This document shows positions 12,665-24,089 of a stretch of 64,000 nucleotides of DNA, one piece after another. Numbering within the stretch: the first letter of the stretch is position 1; each line of letters starts with the position of its first letter. This stretch comes from Lampris incognitus (lineage: Eukaryota; Chordata; Actinopteri; Lampriformes; Lampridae), in the NCBI RefSeq assembly GCF_029633865.1, contig NC_079224.1, forward strand, positions 22,959,177-23,023,176, given 5' to 3'. The notes under the pieces are model-generated. The model saw only the letters and a list, made by a program, of their open reading frames with translations. It was not told the DNA's origin and did not search any database. The position numbers and the translations under genes are program-made.

Positions 12665-13045
12665 GCTATAAGTCGAGCATACCGACCACTTCACCTCACC
12701 GAGTTGCTCCACTACCAAACTCCTCCCCGCAGTTTTCGCTCCTCTGACGTCAACCTCCTGTCTCCACCACACAGGACCAAGCACCGGACCTGGGGCGACA
12801 GAGCCTTCTGCATAGCTGCCCCCTACCTCTGGACCCCCCCCCCTCCCCGAAACACATCAGAGACTGCACCGGTCTGTCTACGTTCACATCATTAATCAAA
12901 CTCCACTCTTCAGAACTGCTTTTAATGTGTTTAATGTTGTGTGTCATATGTTTTGGTATATTGCTTTTATGTCAATTTTATCTTATGTAAAGTGTCCTTG
13001 AGCACCCTGAAAAGCACTCTATGAATAAAAATATATTATTATTGT
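12665..13045 (+). mobile_element. 5'-truncated LINE 3' end
   Basis: The translation includes WGDRAFCIAAPYLWTPPP (near 12790-12840), matching the GDRAF..AAP..WN segment typical of the C-terminus of fish LINE reverse transcriptases. A 3' tail follows with aaagtgtccttgagcaccc and gaataaaaatatattattatt. Everything upstream of the last ~60 residues is missing, as is usual for target-primed insertion. Confidence 0.7.
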
Positions 13046-13521
13046 TTTTATAATTAGCTGCCAATGCAACACCCCCCCCTCCTCCGTCAGCACATTGTTT
13101 CTGTTCCAGTCGGTGCTGCCGCCAGTGACTCTGGGCCACAGCCACTCACAGTTTGAGGGGAATTAATAGGGAGGGATCAGGCACTGCGGTCAGCAATGAG
13201 ACAAGGGAGACAGGTATCAGGGGAGCCGTGGAGGGATGAGGGATCGGAGATAAATCACTCTTGGCTGTGGTTGTGACGCTTTGCTGTTTAAATTGGAGGC
13301 TGATAACCATGCCTCGCAGGGGTGAGGAGGAGACATTTTACTGCAGAGGCATGTGTATGTGTTAAGTAAGAGATGTCATGCCAGCAATGTGACAATATTT
13401 TGTGTCATCCAATGGCTGTATCGACATGTACACAATGATGCAACGCCAGTGGCTACCCTGATGCTGGTAATATCAAGGTAGCCTACTACACTCCCGTGGG
13501 GTGGTGATGTGTGTGTCTTCC

Positions 13522-14250
13522 TCAAGCTCGGGTCATATACCTGAGGCCTGGGAGTTTGAGGGTTCTGCGCAGCATCTTAGCTGTTCCTAGGACTGCACTC
13601 TTCTGGACAGAGACCTCCGATGTTGTTCCTGGAATCTGCTGGAGCCACTCCCCCAGTTTGGGAGTCACAGCCCCTAGTGCTCCTATTACCACTGGGACTA
13701 CTGTGGATTTCACCTTCCACATCAGATCTAGTTCTTCCTTCTGCCCTTGGTATTTCTCTAGCTTCTCATGCTCTTTCTTCCTGATGCCGCTGTCGCTCAG
13801 GATTGCTACATTGATAACTATCGCTGTCTTCTGTTCCTTGGTCGACCACCACAATGTCTGGTTGGTTAGCCAGCACCTGCTTGTCAGTCTGGAAACTGGA
13901 GTCCCATAGGATCTTAGCTCTGCCATTCTCAACCACCTTTGGCTGTGTCTCCCATCTTGACTTGGGGACTTCCAGTCTGTCTTCAGTACAGATGTTCCGG
14001 TACACTATCCCAGCCACTTGGTTATGCCTTTCAGTGTATATTTTCCCAGCTAGCATTTTACACCCTGCTACTAAGTGCTGGACTATCTCAGTGGCAGCTT
14101 TGCACAGCCTGCATCTTGGGTCTTGTCTGGTGTGGTAGACCCCTGCCTCAATTGATCTGGTCCTGAGTGCCTGTTCTTGTGCTGCTATGATCAGAGCCCC
14201 TGGTCTGTCCTTCAGTCCAGCCTTTTCTAGCTACTAGTAGGATTTCTTGA
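13522..14250 (-). mobile_element. C-terminus of a LINE with restriction-enzyme-like endonuclease (R2/NeSL-like)
   Basis: Two overlapping minus-strand frames give a protein end. The first has CRLCKAATEIVQHLVAGC (a zinc-knuckle-like CxxC..H..C, near 14070-14120), then RHNQVAGIVYRN and LANQPDIVVVD (near 13850), the PD..D core of a restriction-like nuclease. A frameshift near 13840 moves to the second frame with IRKKEHEKLEKYQG, VVPVVIGALGAVTPKLGEWL and KSAVLGTAKMLRRTLKLPGL. This order is that of RLE-bearing LINEs, whose endonuclease lies after the reverse transcriptase. The reverse transcriptase itself is absent, so this is a truncated, frameshifted remnant. Confidence 0.78.
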
Positions 14251-14374
14251 TATCAGCCACGTCTTCTATCTATCGATGGTACATCCCATGGAGGGGCTTG
14301 ATCTTCCTTAATGTCTCCTCTTCTTCTTCTATTTCTGTCTTCACTCTTTCACTCACGGAATTGATGGAGTGATA

Positions 14375-14377
<3 letters not shown>

Positions 14378-14463
<86 letters not shown>
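14378..14463 (+). repeat. (GT)n microsatellite
   Basis: About 86 bp of pure GT just beyond the LINE fragment. Confidence 0.98.
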
Positions 14464-14464
<1 letters not shown>

Positions 14465-14466
<2 letters not shown>

Positions 14467-15650
14467 CTGAAGTGATCAACAAATCCACACATCAAATTTA
14501 GCAAACAGATCTCCATATGCATCAGATTATTTGTTGCATGTTCAAAAATGAGTAGGAGGAAGTATATACTTATTTTGCCCTACCCCTTCTCACCTAGTCA
14601 AGTTAATTCAGCTACTATACATTTCAAATTCAAATCCCACTGTACTGTATGCTTCAAATATATTTATTTAAAATAACAGCAAAATAATAATAACTTGAAT
14701 CATTGGATTTTATATATATATATATACATAGCTACACGTGGGTTGTGATTCTTGTGCGCATTCAACACACTGTTTGTTGCTCCAGGCAGAAAAACACAAG
14801 CAACATCACCAGCAAAACGTCGCTCAACTTAACCAAACTTGAATAAATGTGATGATGATACATAGTACATGTTCTGACTGGTTCCTATCAATGTGAATTA
14901 TATCCCGACACATCGCTGTGGCTACCTACTTCCACATTTTTGCACCATAATATTTACAAAATGTTCTTTAAATGGATCCTACCTTACATTAATGCCCTAA
15001 CTGCATTACGGATGCATTTTTCTGTCCACGTTGAAATTGGCCATTGTGACTTTCCTCTTTGGTTCTCAAATGTAGCCATTAGCACAATAAAGTGGTTAAT
15101 ATCATCAAACGAGAGCATATCTAGACTGAGGGGGAAATAACTTTTCAGTGCAACATCTCCAGAGAAGCAGATGTGGCCATCAGCCGGTGTTTGAAAGCAG
15201 GCAGAATGATGGACACCATGTCACAAGAGGGGCCAGCAGAGATCCTCAGCATGCATATGAATAGTCTGAGAAGAAAGGGCAGATTATGCAATTATATATT
15301 TGCAGATAAGATAGAAAGGTTTAGGTCCCACAAAACTGCTTGAATCACAAATCCCAAGTGAGGGGGGGGGGAGGCAATAAAGAAGGTGAGGAAGAAATAG
15401 TCTTTAGGCCTTAAAGTAAACTTAGTCAGGGTATTTGATGCCCTGGTCTCCAAGCAGATGTCTCTCGTTGGGAAAGAAAAGAAGAGTTGACCAAAGGGAT
15501 TGCAGGATCCCAAGCTTAACAATATGAATCTTTTTCTAAATCTGACAAGTGTCTGCAGTTCATTGGCGCAGATAGTGCCGCCATGAAACCAGACACAGCT
15601 TTGAGAGCTTGTCTTCAAAAGGTTTTTTGTTTTTTTGTGGCTGGTGGGGC
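14465..15650. other. No gene recognised
   Basis: AT-rich sequence with a short (TA)n near 14710. No coding or element signature was seen on either strand. Confidence 0.55.
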
Positions 15651-15654
15651 ATAT

Positions 15655-16515
15655 TCAGGGATCAGGAAACAGGAACACTTGATTCGTCATTTTATTCATG
15701 TACTTGCGTACATGAAATGAAACGAAATATAATTTCCCCTCGTCCACAGCAGTGCAACACAAAGACAAAAAACACATATCCAAAAACTACAAGAACTACA
15801 AGAACACACATATCCAAACTAACACATATATCCAAACTAAACAAAAAAAAAAAGAAAAAAAAACACTGTCCAAGGGAACGAACGCCAGCCAGGATGACTG
15901 TCTGAACTGCTGGTCTGCACGGGCTAGCAGTTAGCTTAGCCTGCCCCGCTTCCATGTCCTGTCAGACCGCCCTCGGTGATTCCTCTTTGAGTGCAGCTCT
16001 GCACAGGGCCATGATCCTTGCGCCCATTGAATGCAGCAGACCAAGCTCCCTCAGCCGATCCAACATCAGCTCTACCAGCCAGACACCCTTGACACACCTC
16101 CCCACATGCCACATGATGACACCAAAAACACAATCAACGCCAGGCAAGGCCGCCGCCTGACTGCCCTCGGTGTTATTGGAACTGCCGGTCTGCACGGGCT
16201 AGCAGTTAGCTTGGCCTGGCCCGCTTCTGCGTCCTGTCAGATGCCTTCGGTGTTACCTCCTCGGGCGCAGCATCGGGCAGGGCTGTGATCCCTGGGCCCA
16301 CGGGATGAGCAGACCAAGCTCTCCCAGCCGATCCAACGCCAGCTCTCCCAGCCATCAAATGAAGACACAAACTTAGACGCAGATGTGGACAAAGACACTG
16401 AATGGACGGTACTGGGTGAGGCCGCTGCAAAGGTGAATTTGCACCGCCATCTTCCCACATCGGTACTGGGTGAGGCCGCTACAAAGGTGAATTCATGCCG
16501 CCATCTTCCCACACC
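15655..16515 (-). mobile_element. LINE-like or composite retroelement with AAGATGGCGGC head, dimeric head copy
   Basis: Read on the minus strand it starts GTGTGGGAAGATGGCGGC. The head of 54 bp is present twice in tandem (16408-16461 and 16462-16515). A GC-richer body repeats modules ending in gctagcccgtgcagacc (twice). The tail is TG-rich and contains gtgttgcactgctgtgg, ending with gaataaaatgacgaatc. The same head, body and tail occur once on the plus strand at 40.7-41.3 kb. No reverse transcriptase is present, so it looks like a head-to-tail deleted or non-autonomous element. AAGATGGC is the core of YY1-type sites found at the 5' end of mammalian L1; the analogy is mine. Confidence 0.65.
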
Positions 16516-16915
16516 ATATTGTCAACAAGGCAGTGAGTACTGAGAGGGCTGGCATGGCTTCAGAGGCTGACTTTACAAGTTAGAGAGCTGATCAGTTTGC
16601 TGATAAAATGAGGAGAGACAACAATAGAGAAACATTTCCTAGCCATTTGAAGATGTGGAGGAACTGGCACATCACAATCTCTCACTCTGTCACAAGGGCC
16701 CGCCATGTCGGGGATGCAGCGATGGAGTGATAGGTGTCACCGGCAATTTGTGTTGTCTGAGGTGTTTTGTCGACTCACGATGTTCAGAGGCAAGAGCATC
16801 AGTAATAATTGAAGCAAACATACTGGAGTAACATTAAATGGAGACGTTCACTGAGTTCAGCAAAATCTGTCTCACTGATCACACAGACACATGCCAGGAT
16901 ATGCACACGCACGTG

Positions 16916-16947
<32 letters not shown>

Positions 16948-19580
16948 GAATTTTTAGCAGATTCTTATCGCCTGAAACTACCTGTATATTTGAAATAAAT
17001 GGCCTGCCAAGTATTTGATGGGCTGGCTAGAAATCCCACATGCTTATACCGCCTCGGCTGCTTTCAAGTAATCATCCCCATGGTAACACCTGACACCAGC
17101 TATTCATCACGCAACCCATATAAACTCCAACATATTCACATCAAGTCGCATATTTAACTTTTAAAGCACACAGCTGACATATAGCCATAGATAGTTTGGC
17201 CATCGCCAGAGCACAATGCAATTAAATTTAAACCTCCTTGTTATCCTGTCAGCATAAATACACATCACCGCGTTAACGTGTGCATAAACATGTGTCCATG
17301 TGGTTGCGTATTCTCATGTGCATCTGTGTGTGTGAGTGCATGCATGTGTGAGTGAGTGCAAGCATGTCCGTGTGCGTTGGCTTGTGTGTGTATCATGTTG
17401 CATTAAGTGTTTTCATTGACTGACATTAAATGACTTTAATTGATTCTAATGTGACTGCTGCTGCGGGACAGGAATGAGGAAAAGGATCTCGACTCTCAGA
17501 TGTAGACAGCTGATCAAAATGTCTAATTCATACTGGCAGGGACAGCACACAGTGTCAGTGAAGTGACATTTACCTCGGTGAATGAATATTCAGGAATCAG
17601 AGCCGCAATGATCATCAGCAAAGGAAGAAAAGTACTATGTTGGCTATGACTTGAGCTAGATTATGATGCTAATATAAACAACTAGTAATTCTTTATTTCT
17701 CTCACTCAGTGCGTTTCCACCATCTGTCAGTGAAACTGATGTTTCTCACCAAAGGCTTGTGACAGTAGCCATATAGATAAGGTGCTCCGGATTAAAGGAA
17801 GGAGTTTCAAGGTGGGGGGGATGGTTCCCATATCTGGGATGGTCACACACATCTTTTCATCACCTCTTCATATCTTGTTGGCAGGCAGGCATCGAAATCT
17901 GATGCTGTACCTTTTTTCTACAATAATAAAACCTTTGTAGGATGTTCTTACATCAGACAAGAAAAAGTTCTGTTCTTTAAAGGGTCAGTCCACTCAAAAC
18001 CCAATCCTGCTGTTTTCCCTTTACATTGCAAGAAGGCATTAGCAGACATTGCTAACGCTATATTAGTGCATGGTAGCCAGAGGTTTCTGGCCTCTCAGCT
18101 GCGGAGAATGAGTTAGTGTGTGATAGCTGGGGAAGACTGGTCCAGACCAGACTTTCAGTCGGTGGAGAATAGCTCCCTCTCATCCAGTGTGAGTGTAACG
18201 GAGGTTTTGTAAGGTACATCCTGAAATCCTCAAGGTTTAATGTCTCCATCAAAAAGAGATCAAAAGCTGGGGATTAAAGCAACATAACAGGGGGAAGTGT
18301 TGAGAGCGGTCTTCACTAAACTTGACTGCGCTTTTGATACCCTCTGCCTCTGCCAAACTGTAACCGTGGCAACGGGGATAAGGGTGGGGAGGTGGGATGC
18401 GCGGCATTGATAAGAGTGCGTGAAGGGATGAAGGGGATGATAGATCATTTCAGAGAAGTCTGACCCTCCTGCCAAACGGCCGCCGTTTTGCCTGGTAAAT
18501 TAATACAGTTCAATATATAGATTGTGTGCAGGGATTGACAGTTTCAGACCCTTTCTCTCGTGGGGACAACGTAACACATATCACAAGAAACGGTGTTAAC
18601 TTCAGACACTGGCCAGGATACTTTCACACCATAAATGTTTGTGACAGTGGGTCTATTCTTCAAGGCCTTTAGGACTGAGTCAGTGTGCCCGGCTGTACCT
18701 CTCTCTTGGAAAAAAAGTGTGCAGGAATCATGCTTACCATGGCTTTAACCCAAATTTGCCATGGCTCCACAATAATGGGTGTCATACATCAGTTGTGACT
18801 ACAGTAATTGGTCTAGTTTGCAAGAGGACAGGGATCACATAAGGCAACAAATAAAATATCAGCTCTTATTATGGCCTAATTAGATGCAATTCTACGATGT
18901 GAAAGTGATTTTGAGTAAACAAGACTGGAAATAATAGTTACCAGCTTCAGAACGCCACTGGGGATGCTTTATTTTCTCTCTCCCACTCTGAACCAAACAC
19001 AGAGGACAGAGAGCGAGAGAGAGAGAGAGAGAGCAAGAGAGAGAATGAGTGGGGGGGGGGGTGAGGTGGAGAGATGTAGAGACAGAAAGAGTGAGTTAGG
19101 GAACAAGGGAGAAAGAGAGAGAGAGCAAAAGAGAGCAACTTAGAAGGGCCGCAAGCCTGCCTCAGGGGCAGCAAGCCAGATACAGCTTATGATTTGACAA
19201 ACAACATTAGTTTTTGCACCAGTGATTCAGGCAGAGTGTACTCAATTAGGAAAAATGGACACTAATTGAGCCCCAGCTGTATGTAAAAAGATGTGAATCT
19301 CCAAGCACACATCCACCCAAGAGCTCCAAATCTCTCTGATCCTTTTCTCCTCCCTGAGCTCCCTCTGTTCTTTTACGAAGCCTGGCAGCTTGTTAGCACA
19401 CTGGGAGATTTGTAAGGATAATGAAACATAGGGAAAAGACGGGGAGTTTTGGTGCAGCGGAGAGAGATTTCATGCTAACTCTTTGGCTAAGCACCATATT
19501 TTTCAGTGTGTTTTCAAAGCCCACTCTGCATGATATGTGTTAAAGGCTCCTGTTTTATGACTCTGACAACTCTACATGTG
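16516..19580. other. No gene recognised; short (CA)n and (GA)n tracts only
   Basis: (CA)n lies at about 16920-16948 and GA-rich sequence at 19010-19130. The rest appears unique. ORFs are short and without recognisable domains. Confidence 0.55.
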
Positions 19581-19589
19581 TGCACTGTT

Positions 19590-20975
19590 TAAATCCAGCA
19601 ACATTTTTTAAAATACTGGGGTCCCACAGGGCTGTGTCTTGTCACCCGTCCTCTTCTCTATATGCACAAAGGAAATCACCTGCAATAGCAACAGACTCAC
19701 TTTTTAAATACGCCAATGACATGGCCTTGGTTGCCTGGCCACATACAGGCAGTATGTGGACACCATGGTCGTCTGGTTCCAGGAGAGTTCCCTACTGAAC
19801 ATCAGTAAGACCAAAGCACTGTGTTGTGGGGGGCACTGGGCACCTTACACCCCACACCCTCTCTCTAGACCAGGTGGTGGAATGGGTCGAGATCTTTAAG
19901 TAACTGAGCACAGAGATCAACCACCACCTGTCCTTCACACAATATGCAGACAGGGTCCAGGATGTCCGGGTGGTGTGGCGGTCTATTCCATTGCTTACCA
20001 ACATGTGGATCGTATGTTCGAATCCCTGTGTTACCTCCGGTTTGGTCGGGCGTCCCTACAGACACAATTTGATGTGGGTATGTGTCGTGGTCGCTGCACT
20101 ATCGCCTTCTCTGGTCAGTCGGGGCGCCTGTTTGGGGGGGGTGGTGAACTGGAGGGAATAGCATGCTCCTCCTACGTGCTATGTCCCCCTGGTGAAACTC
20201 CTCACTGTCAGGTGAAAAGAAGCAGCTGGCAACTCCACATGTATCGGAGGAGGCATGTGGTAGTCTGCAGCCCTCCCCGGATCGGCAGAGGGGGTGGAGC
20301 AGCGACTGGGATGGCTCAGAGGAGTGAGGTAATTGCTGGATACAACTGGGGAGAAAAGGGGGATGGGGCATGCAGACGGGGCCCACAAAAAGGTCCAACA
20401 GCGCAATTTCTCCTGAGGAGGCTGACAAGTTTTAATGTCAGACGGGACATTTCAACAGCAGTATACTCGTCGAATCAGTCATCACGTTCACCATTGCATC
20501 CTGGTACAATTTCCCCACAGAGAAAAGCAAGAGAAAACTCACAAGAATCATCAAGCATGCAACCAGAATCACTGGCACCACTCAAACCCAACTCTCAGAC
20601 CTTTACAGTAACATAGTAAAAAGAAAGGCAGACTACATCGTTAAGGACTCTTCACACCCCCTTCACCACCCCTTTCAGCTACTCTCATTAGGCAGACGCT
20701 TCAGAGCACCTCTGGCCAAACAGAGAACTTACAAAGACTCTTTCATTCCCAATTCAATATCCATTTTAAACAAGGCCAAACAGACTGTCACTACCTTTTA
20801 ATGCAGCTTTGCACACATGCTCCTATTTATTCATGGCATCGTTTGTGTTTTAATGCAGTTTTATGTGAGTCTTTCATGGATGTGTGCTTTCATGTTCTTT
20901 GTGAGCCCTTCACCTGAGACAATTTTCTATCAGTATGTGATAGACAATAAAGGTTTTTTTTTATCTTGAATCTAA
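19590..20975 (+). mobile_element. LINE 3' half, split by a SINE
   Basis: The left part encodes GVPQGCVLSPVLFS, then FKYANDMALV (near 19615-19735; the catalytic ADD box reads AND) and LLNISKTKALCCGG. After the SINE the right part gives NFLLRRLTSFNVR in one frame and IKHATRITGTTQTQLSDLYSN in another, then a 3' UTR ending caataaagg plus a T-run near 20960. Frameshifts are present, so it is inactive. It is 5'-truncated at about 19590. Confidence 0.82.
19960..20369 (+). repeat. SINE-A copy 4 inserted in a LINE
   Basis: It is flanked by atgcagacagggtcca (19944-19959) and atgcagacggggccca (20370-20385), a 16-bp target-site duplication with two differences. LINE sequence continues on both sides. Confidence 0.88.
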
Positions 20976-20979
20976 AGTC

Positions 20980-22260
20980 ACAACTATAAAAAAGATATTC
21001 AAAAGTGAGATTTTCTGAACAGTTTTGAGTTTTAAGTTAGAAATCAAGCTGACAGGTTTCTCTGGGTGAACCAGTTCACATCTGCTGGTATTATTGAGCA
21101 TGCATCAAGACATTTACTGGTATGTCGAAATTTTTTCACACTAATTTTGAAGCATATCAATTTTTTAAATGCTAAATGCAAATGTGATCACTTTGATTTG
21201 ATTTGATTTTTATTTTTTTATTTTTTTGCTGTTTATCTTGTCATCAATGAGGTTTAATGGACCTATGCCATAGTGGAATAACGTAACCCACACGGCCAAA
21301 GCCCATGACCATGGATGAGGGTTACTCGGGCCAGTAGATTTCTTTTGGCAGGCGGCTCACGTGTACTGTACTCTACTTGTTCACAATGCTGTGAAGGAGG
21401 ACTCAAGGAGGTCATTTCATTTTTTTATTCCTCCAAAGCTTTGTACCACTTCATTTGCAAAGCAGCATGTTTAGGTAGCTTAAACTTCACCTCAGCCGTG
21501 ACACATGTCTTTGTGAAGCTGTTAATATACTGCTTTTAAACAAAGCTGTTAGCCTAATTATCATTTGGGATTGCCTGATTTAAAACTGCTTCACTAGTCC
21601 TCCCCTCTCACCTCCATGCCAACAGCCACACATACCTCTAGCATCCATGGTGGCCAAAATAATGAACAACATTTCTGCCAAACATTTTTATATATGACCC
21701 CAAGAGGAACAGGACATTAACTGCTTAATTATTATTTTCCTCATTATACTTTAAATTTCTCAGCCATTCAAGTTGTTTCCCTGTTTTTCCCATTACTTAT
21801 GTATTTTGTAAATAAAAATGCTTGCGCCCCTGTGCACGGGTGCCACACACAAGACAACACATATCAAGTAGATTTATACTACGATAAAATGAAGGACCAT
21901 GTTTTGAAAATGCTGCAGCTTTCATTTGGAGAAAGCAGCATGGGGTATGTGTAAAGTAACAACTCATCTTCACTGGAATTTACTTCTTAAAAACATTTTT
22001 TTTTAAAATGTAACTTCTTAACAGCAAAATTGAGGTCTTAGGAATCTGCACACTGTCATCAGTTTGCAGTTTGTGTAAACATCATGCAGCCTTAGCATCC
22101 AAAAAGTCATCAACATGATGAATCCAATTTAGGTATGTTACGCCGCCATTCAAATCACTGGCGACAAGCAACGCTAACCAGTTTATCAAGGACCATGCTC
22201 ATTCACTCAAAGGCCAGTATGAGCCACTCATCAGAATGAAGATTTATTTTTTCTTTGGAT
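20980..22260. other. No gene recognised
   Basis: AT-rich sequence with homopolymer T runs. Nothing beyond short random ORFs was seen. Confidence 0.55.
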
Positions 22261-22406
22261 TTTTCCCCCTTTTTCTCCCCAGTTGTACCCGGCCAATTAC
22301 CCCACTCTTCCAAGCCGTCCCAGTAGCTGCTCCACCTCCTCTGCCGATCCGGGGGGGGGCTGCAGACTACTACATGTCTCCTCCAATACATGTGGAATTG
22401 CCAGCC
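22261..22406 (-). repeat. SINE-A copy 5, 3' fragment
   Basis: Only the tail third of the SINE is present; the homology stops at ccagcc (22406). It lies 50 bp before the Tc1 element. Confidence 0.8.
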
Positions 22407-22455
22407 AACAACTTGCTATCCAACAGTCATCACACTGTCTAACAGTGATGACATA

Positions 22456-24073
22456 CACTACCGTTCAAAAGTTTGGGATCACATTGAAATGTCCATATTT
22501 TTGAAGGAAAAGCACTGTACTTTTCAATGAAGATAACTTTAAACTAGTCTTAACTTTAAAGAAATACACTCTATACATTGCTAATGTGGTAAATGACTAT
22601 TCTAGCTGCAAATGTCTGGTTTTTGGTGCAATATCTACATAGGTGTATAGAGGCCCATTTCAAGCAACTATCACTCCAGGGTTCTAATGGTACAATGTGT
22701 TTGCTCATTGGCTCAGAAGGCTAATTGATGATTAGAAAACCCTTGTGCAATCACGTTCACACATCTGAAAACAGTTTAGCTCGTTACAGAAGCTACAAAA
22801 CTGACCTTCCTTTGAGCAGATTGAGTTTCTGGAGCATCACATTTGTGGGGTCAATTAAACGCTCAAAATGGCCAGAAAAAGAGAACTTTCATCTGAAACT
22901 CGACAGTCTATTCTTGTTCTTAGAAATGAAGGCTATTCCATGCGAGAAATTGCTAAGAAATTGAAGATTTCCTACACTGGTGTGTACTACTCCCTTCAGA
23001 GGACAGCACAAACAGGCTCTAACCAGAGTAGAAAAAGAAGTGGGAGGCCGCGTTGCACAACTGAGCAAGAAGATAAGTACTTTAGAGTCTCTAGTTTGAG
23101 AAACAGACGCCTCACAGGTCCCCAACTGGCATCTTCATTAAATAGTACCCGCAAAACACCAGTGTCAACATCTACAGTGAAGAGGCGGCTGCGGGATTCT
23201 GGGCTTCAGGGCAGAGTGGCAAAGAAAAAGCCATATCTGAGACTGACCAATAAAAGAAAAAGATTAAGATGGGCAAAAGAACACAGACATTGGACAGAGG
23301 AAGACTGGAAAAAAGTGTTGTGGACGGATGAATCCAAGTTTGAGGTGTTTGGATCACAAAGAAGAACGTTTGTGAGACGCAGAACAAATGAAAAGATGCT
23401 GGAAGAATGCCTGACGCCATCTGTTAAGCATGGTGGAGGTAATGTGATGGTCTGGGGTTGCTTTGGTGCTGGTAAGGTGGGAGATTTGTACAGGGTAAAA
23501 GGGATTCTGAATAAGGAAGGCTATCACTCCATTTTGCAACGCCATGCCATACCCAGTGGACAGCGCTTGATTGGAGCCAATTTCATCCTACAACAGGACA
23601 ATGACCCTAAACACACCTCCAAATTGTGCAAGAACTATTTAGAGCAGAAGCAGGCAGCTGGTATTCTATCGGTAATGGAGTGGCCAGCGCAGTCACCAGA
23701 TCTGAACCCCATTGAGCTGTTGTGGGAGCAGCTTGACCGTATGGTACGCAAGAAGTGCCCATCCAACCAATCCAACTTGTGGGAGCTGCTTCTGGAAGCG
23801 TGGGGTGCAATTTCTCCAGATTACCTCAACAAATTAACAGCTAGAATGCCAAAGTTCTGCAATGCTGTAATTGCTGCAAATGGAGGATCCTTTGACGAAA
23901 GCAAAGTTTGATGTAAAAAAAATCTTATTTCAAATACAAATCATTATTTCTAACCTTGTCAATGTCTTGACTCTATTTTCTATTCATTTCACAACATATG
24001 GTGGTGAATAAGTGTGACTTTTCATGGAAAACACAAAATTGTTTGGGTGATCCCAAACTTTTGAACGGTAGTG
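22456..24073 (+). mobile_element. Complete Tc1/mariner transposon, 1618 bp
   Basis: Both ends carry the inverted terminus cactaccgttcaaaagtttg, which reads as its reverse complement at the right end. TA dinucleotides flank the element at 22454-22455 and 24074-24075, the target duplication expected of Tc1 elements. The single ORF is complete and undamaged. The inner part of each end is not a long perfect repeat: the right end has further sequence (cccaaacaatttt on the other strand) not seen at the left. The same family gives the two fold-back derivatives at 51.2 and 52.5 kb. Confidence 0.97.
22868..23911 (+). CDS. Tc1-like transposase, intact, DD38E
   Basis: 347-residue transposase, the usual length for Tc1 enzymes, with no stop or frameshift. 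Residues 1-50 form a paired-type helix-turn-helix (SSETRQSILVLRNEGYSMRE, then IAKKLKISYTGVYYSL). A GRPR AT-hook-like motif lies at 59-62 and a second helix-turn-helix (TGPQLASSLN..VSTSTVKRRL) at 83-108. The catalytic triad is D154 (LWTDESKFEVFG), D244 (LQQDNDPKHTSK) and E283 (SPDLNPIELLW). There are 38 residues between the second D and the E, not the 34 of Sleeping Beauty-type enzymes. The enzyme should cut and paste the element at TA sites. The ATG at 22868 is the first in frame and lies 410 bp inside the left end. Confidence 0.96.
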   Translation: MARKRELSSETRQSILVLRNEGYSMREIAKKLKISYTGVYYSLQRTAQTGSNQSRKRSGRPRCTTEQEDKYFRVSSLRNRRLTGPQLASSLNSTRKTPVSTSTVKRRLRDSGLQGRVAKKKPYLRLTNKRKRLRWAKEHRHWTEEDWKKVLWTDESKFEVFGSQRRTFVRRRTNEKMLEECLTPSVKHGGGNVMVWGCFGAGKVGDLYRVKGILNKEGYHSILQRHAIPSGQRLIGANFILQQDNDPKHTSKLCKNYLEQKQAAGILSVMEWPAQSPDLNPIELLWEQLDRMVRKKCPSNQSNLWELLLEAWGAISPDYLNKLTARMPKFCNAVIAANGGSFDESKV

Positions 24074-24089
24074 TATGTACCTCATCAAA

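Noticed and set aside
13511..13909. 132-codon plus-strand ORF
   Set aside because: Shadow of the minus-strand LINE endonuclease, which has the recognisable motifs.
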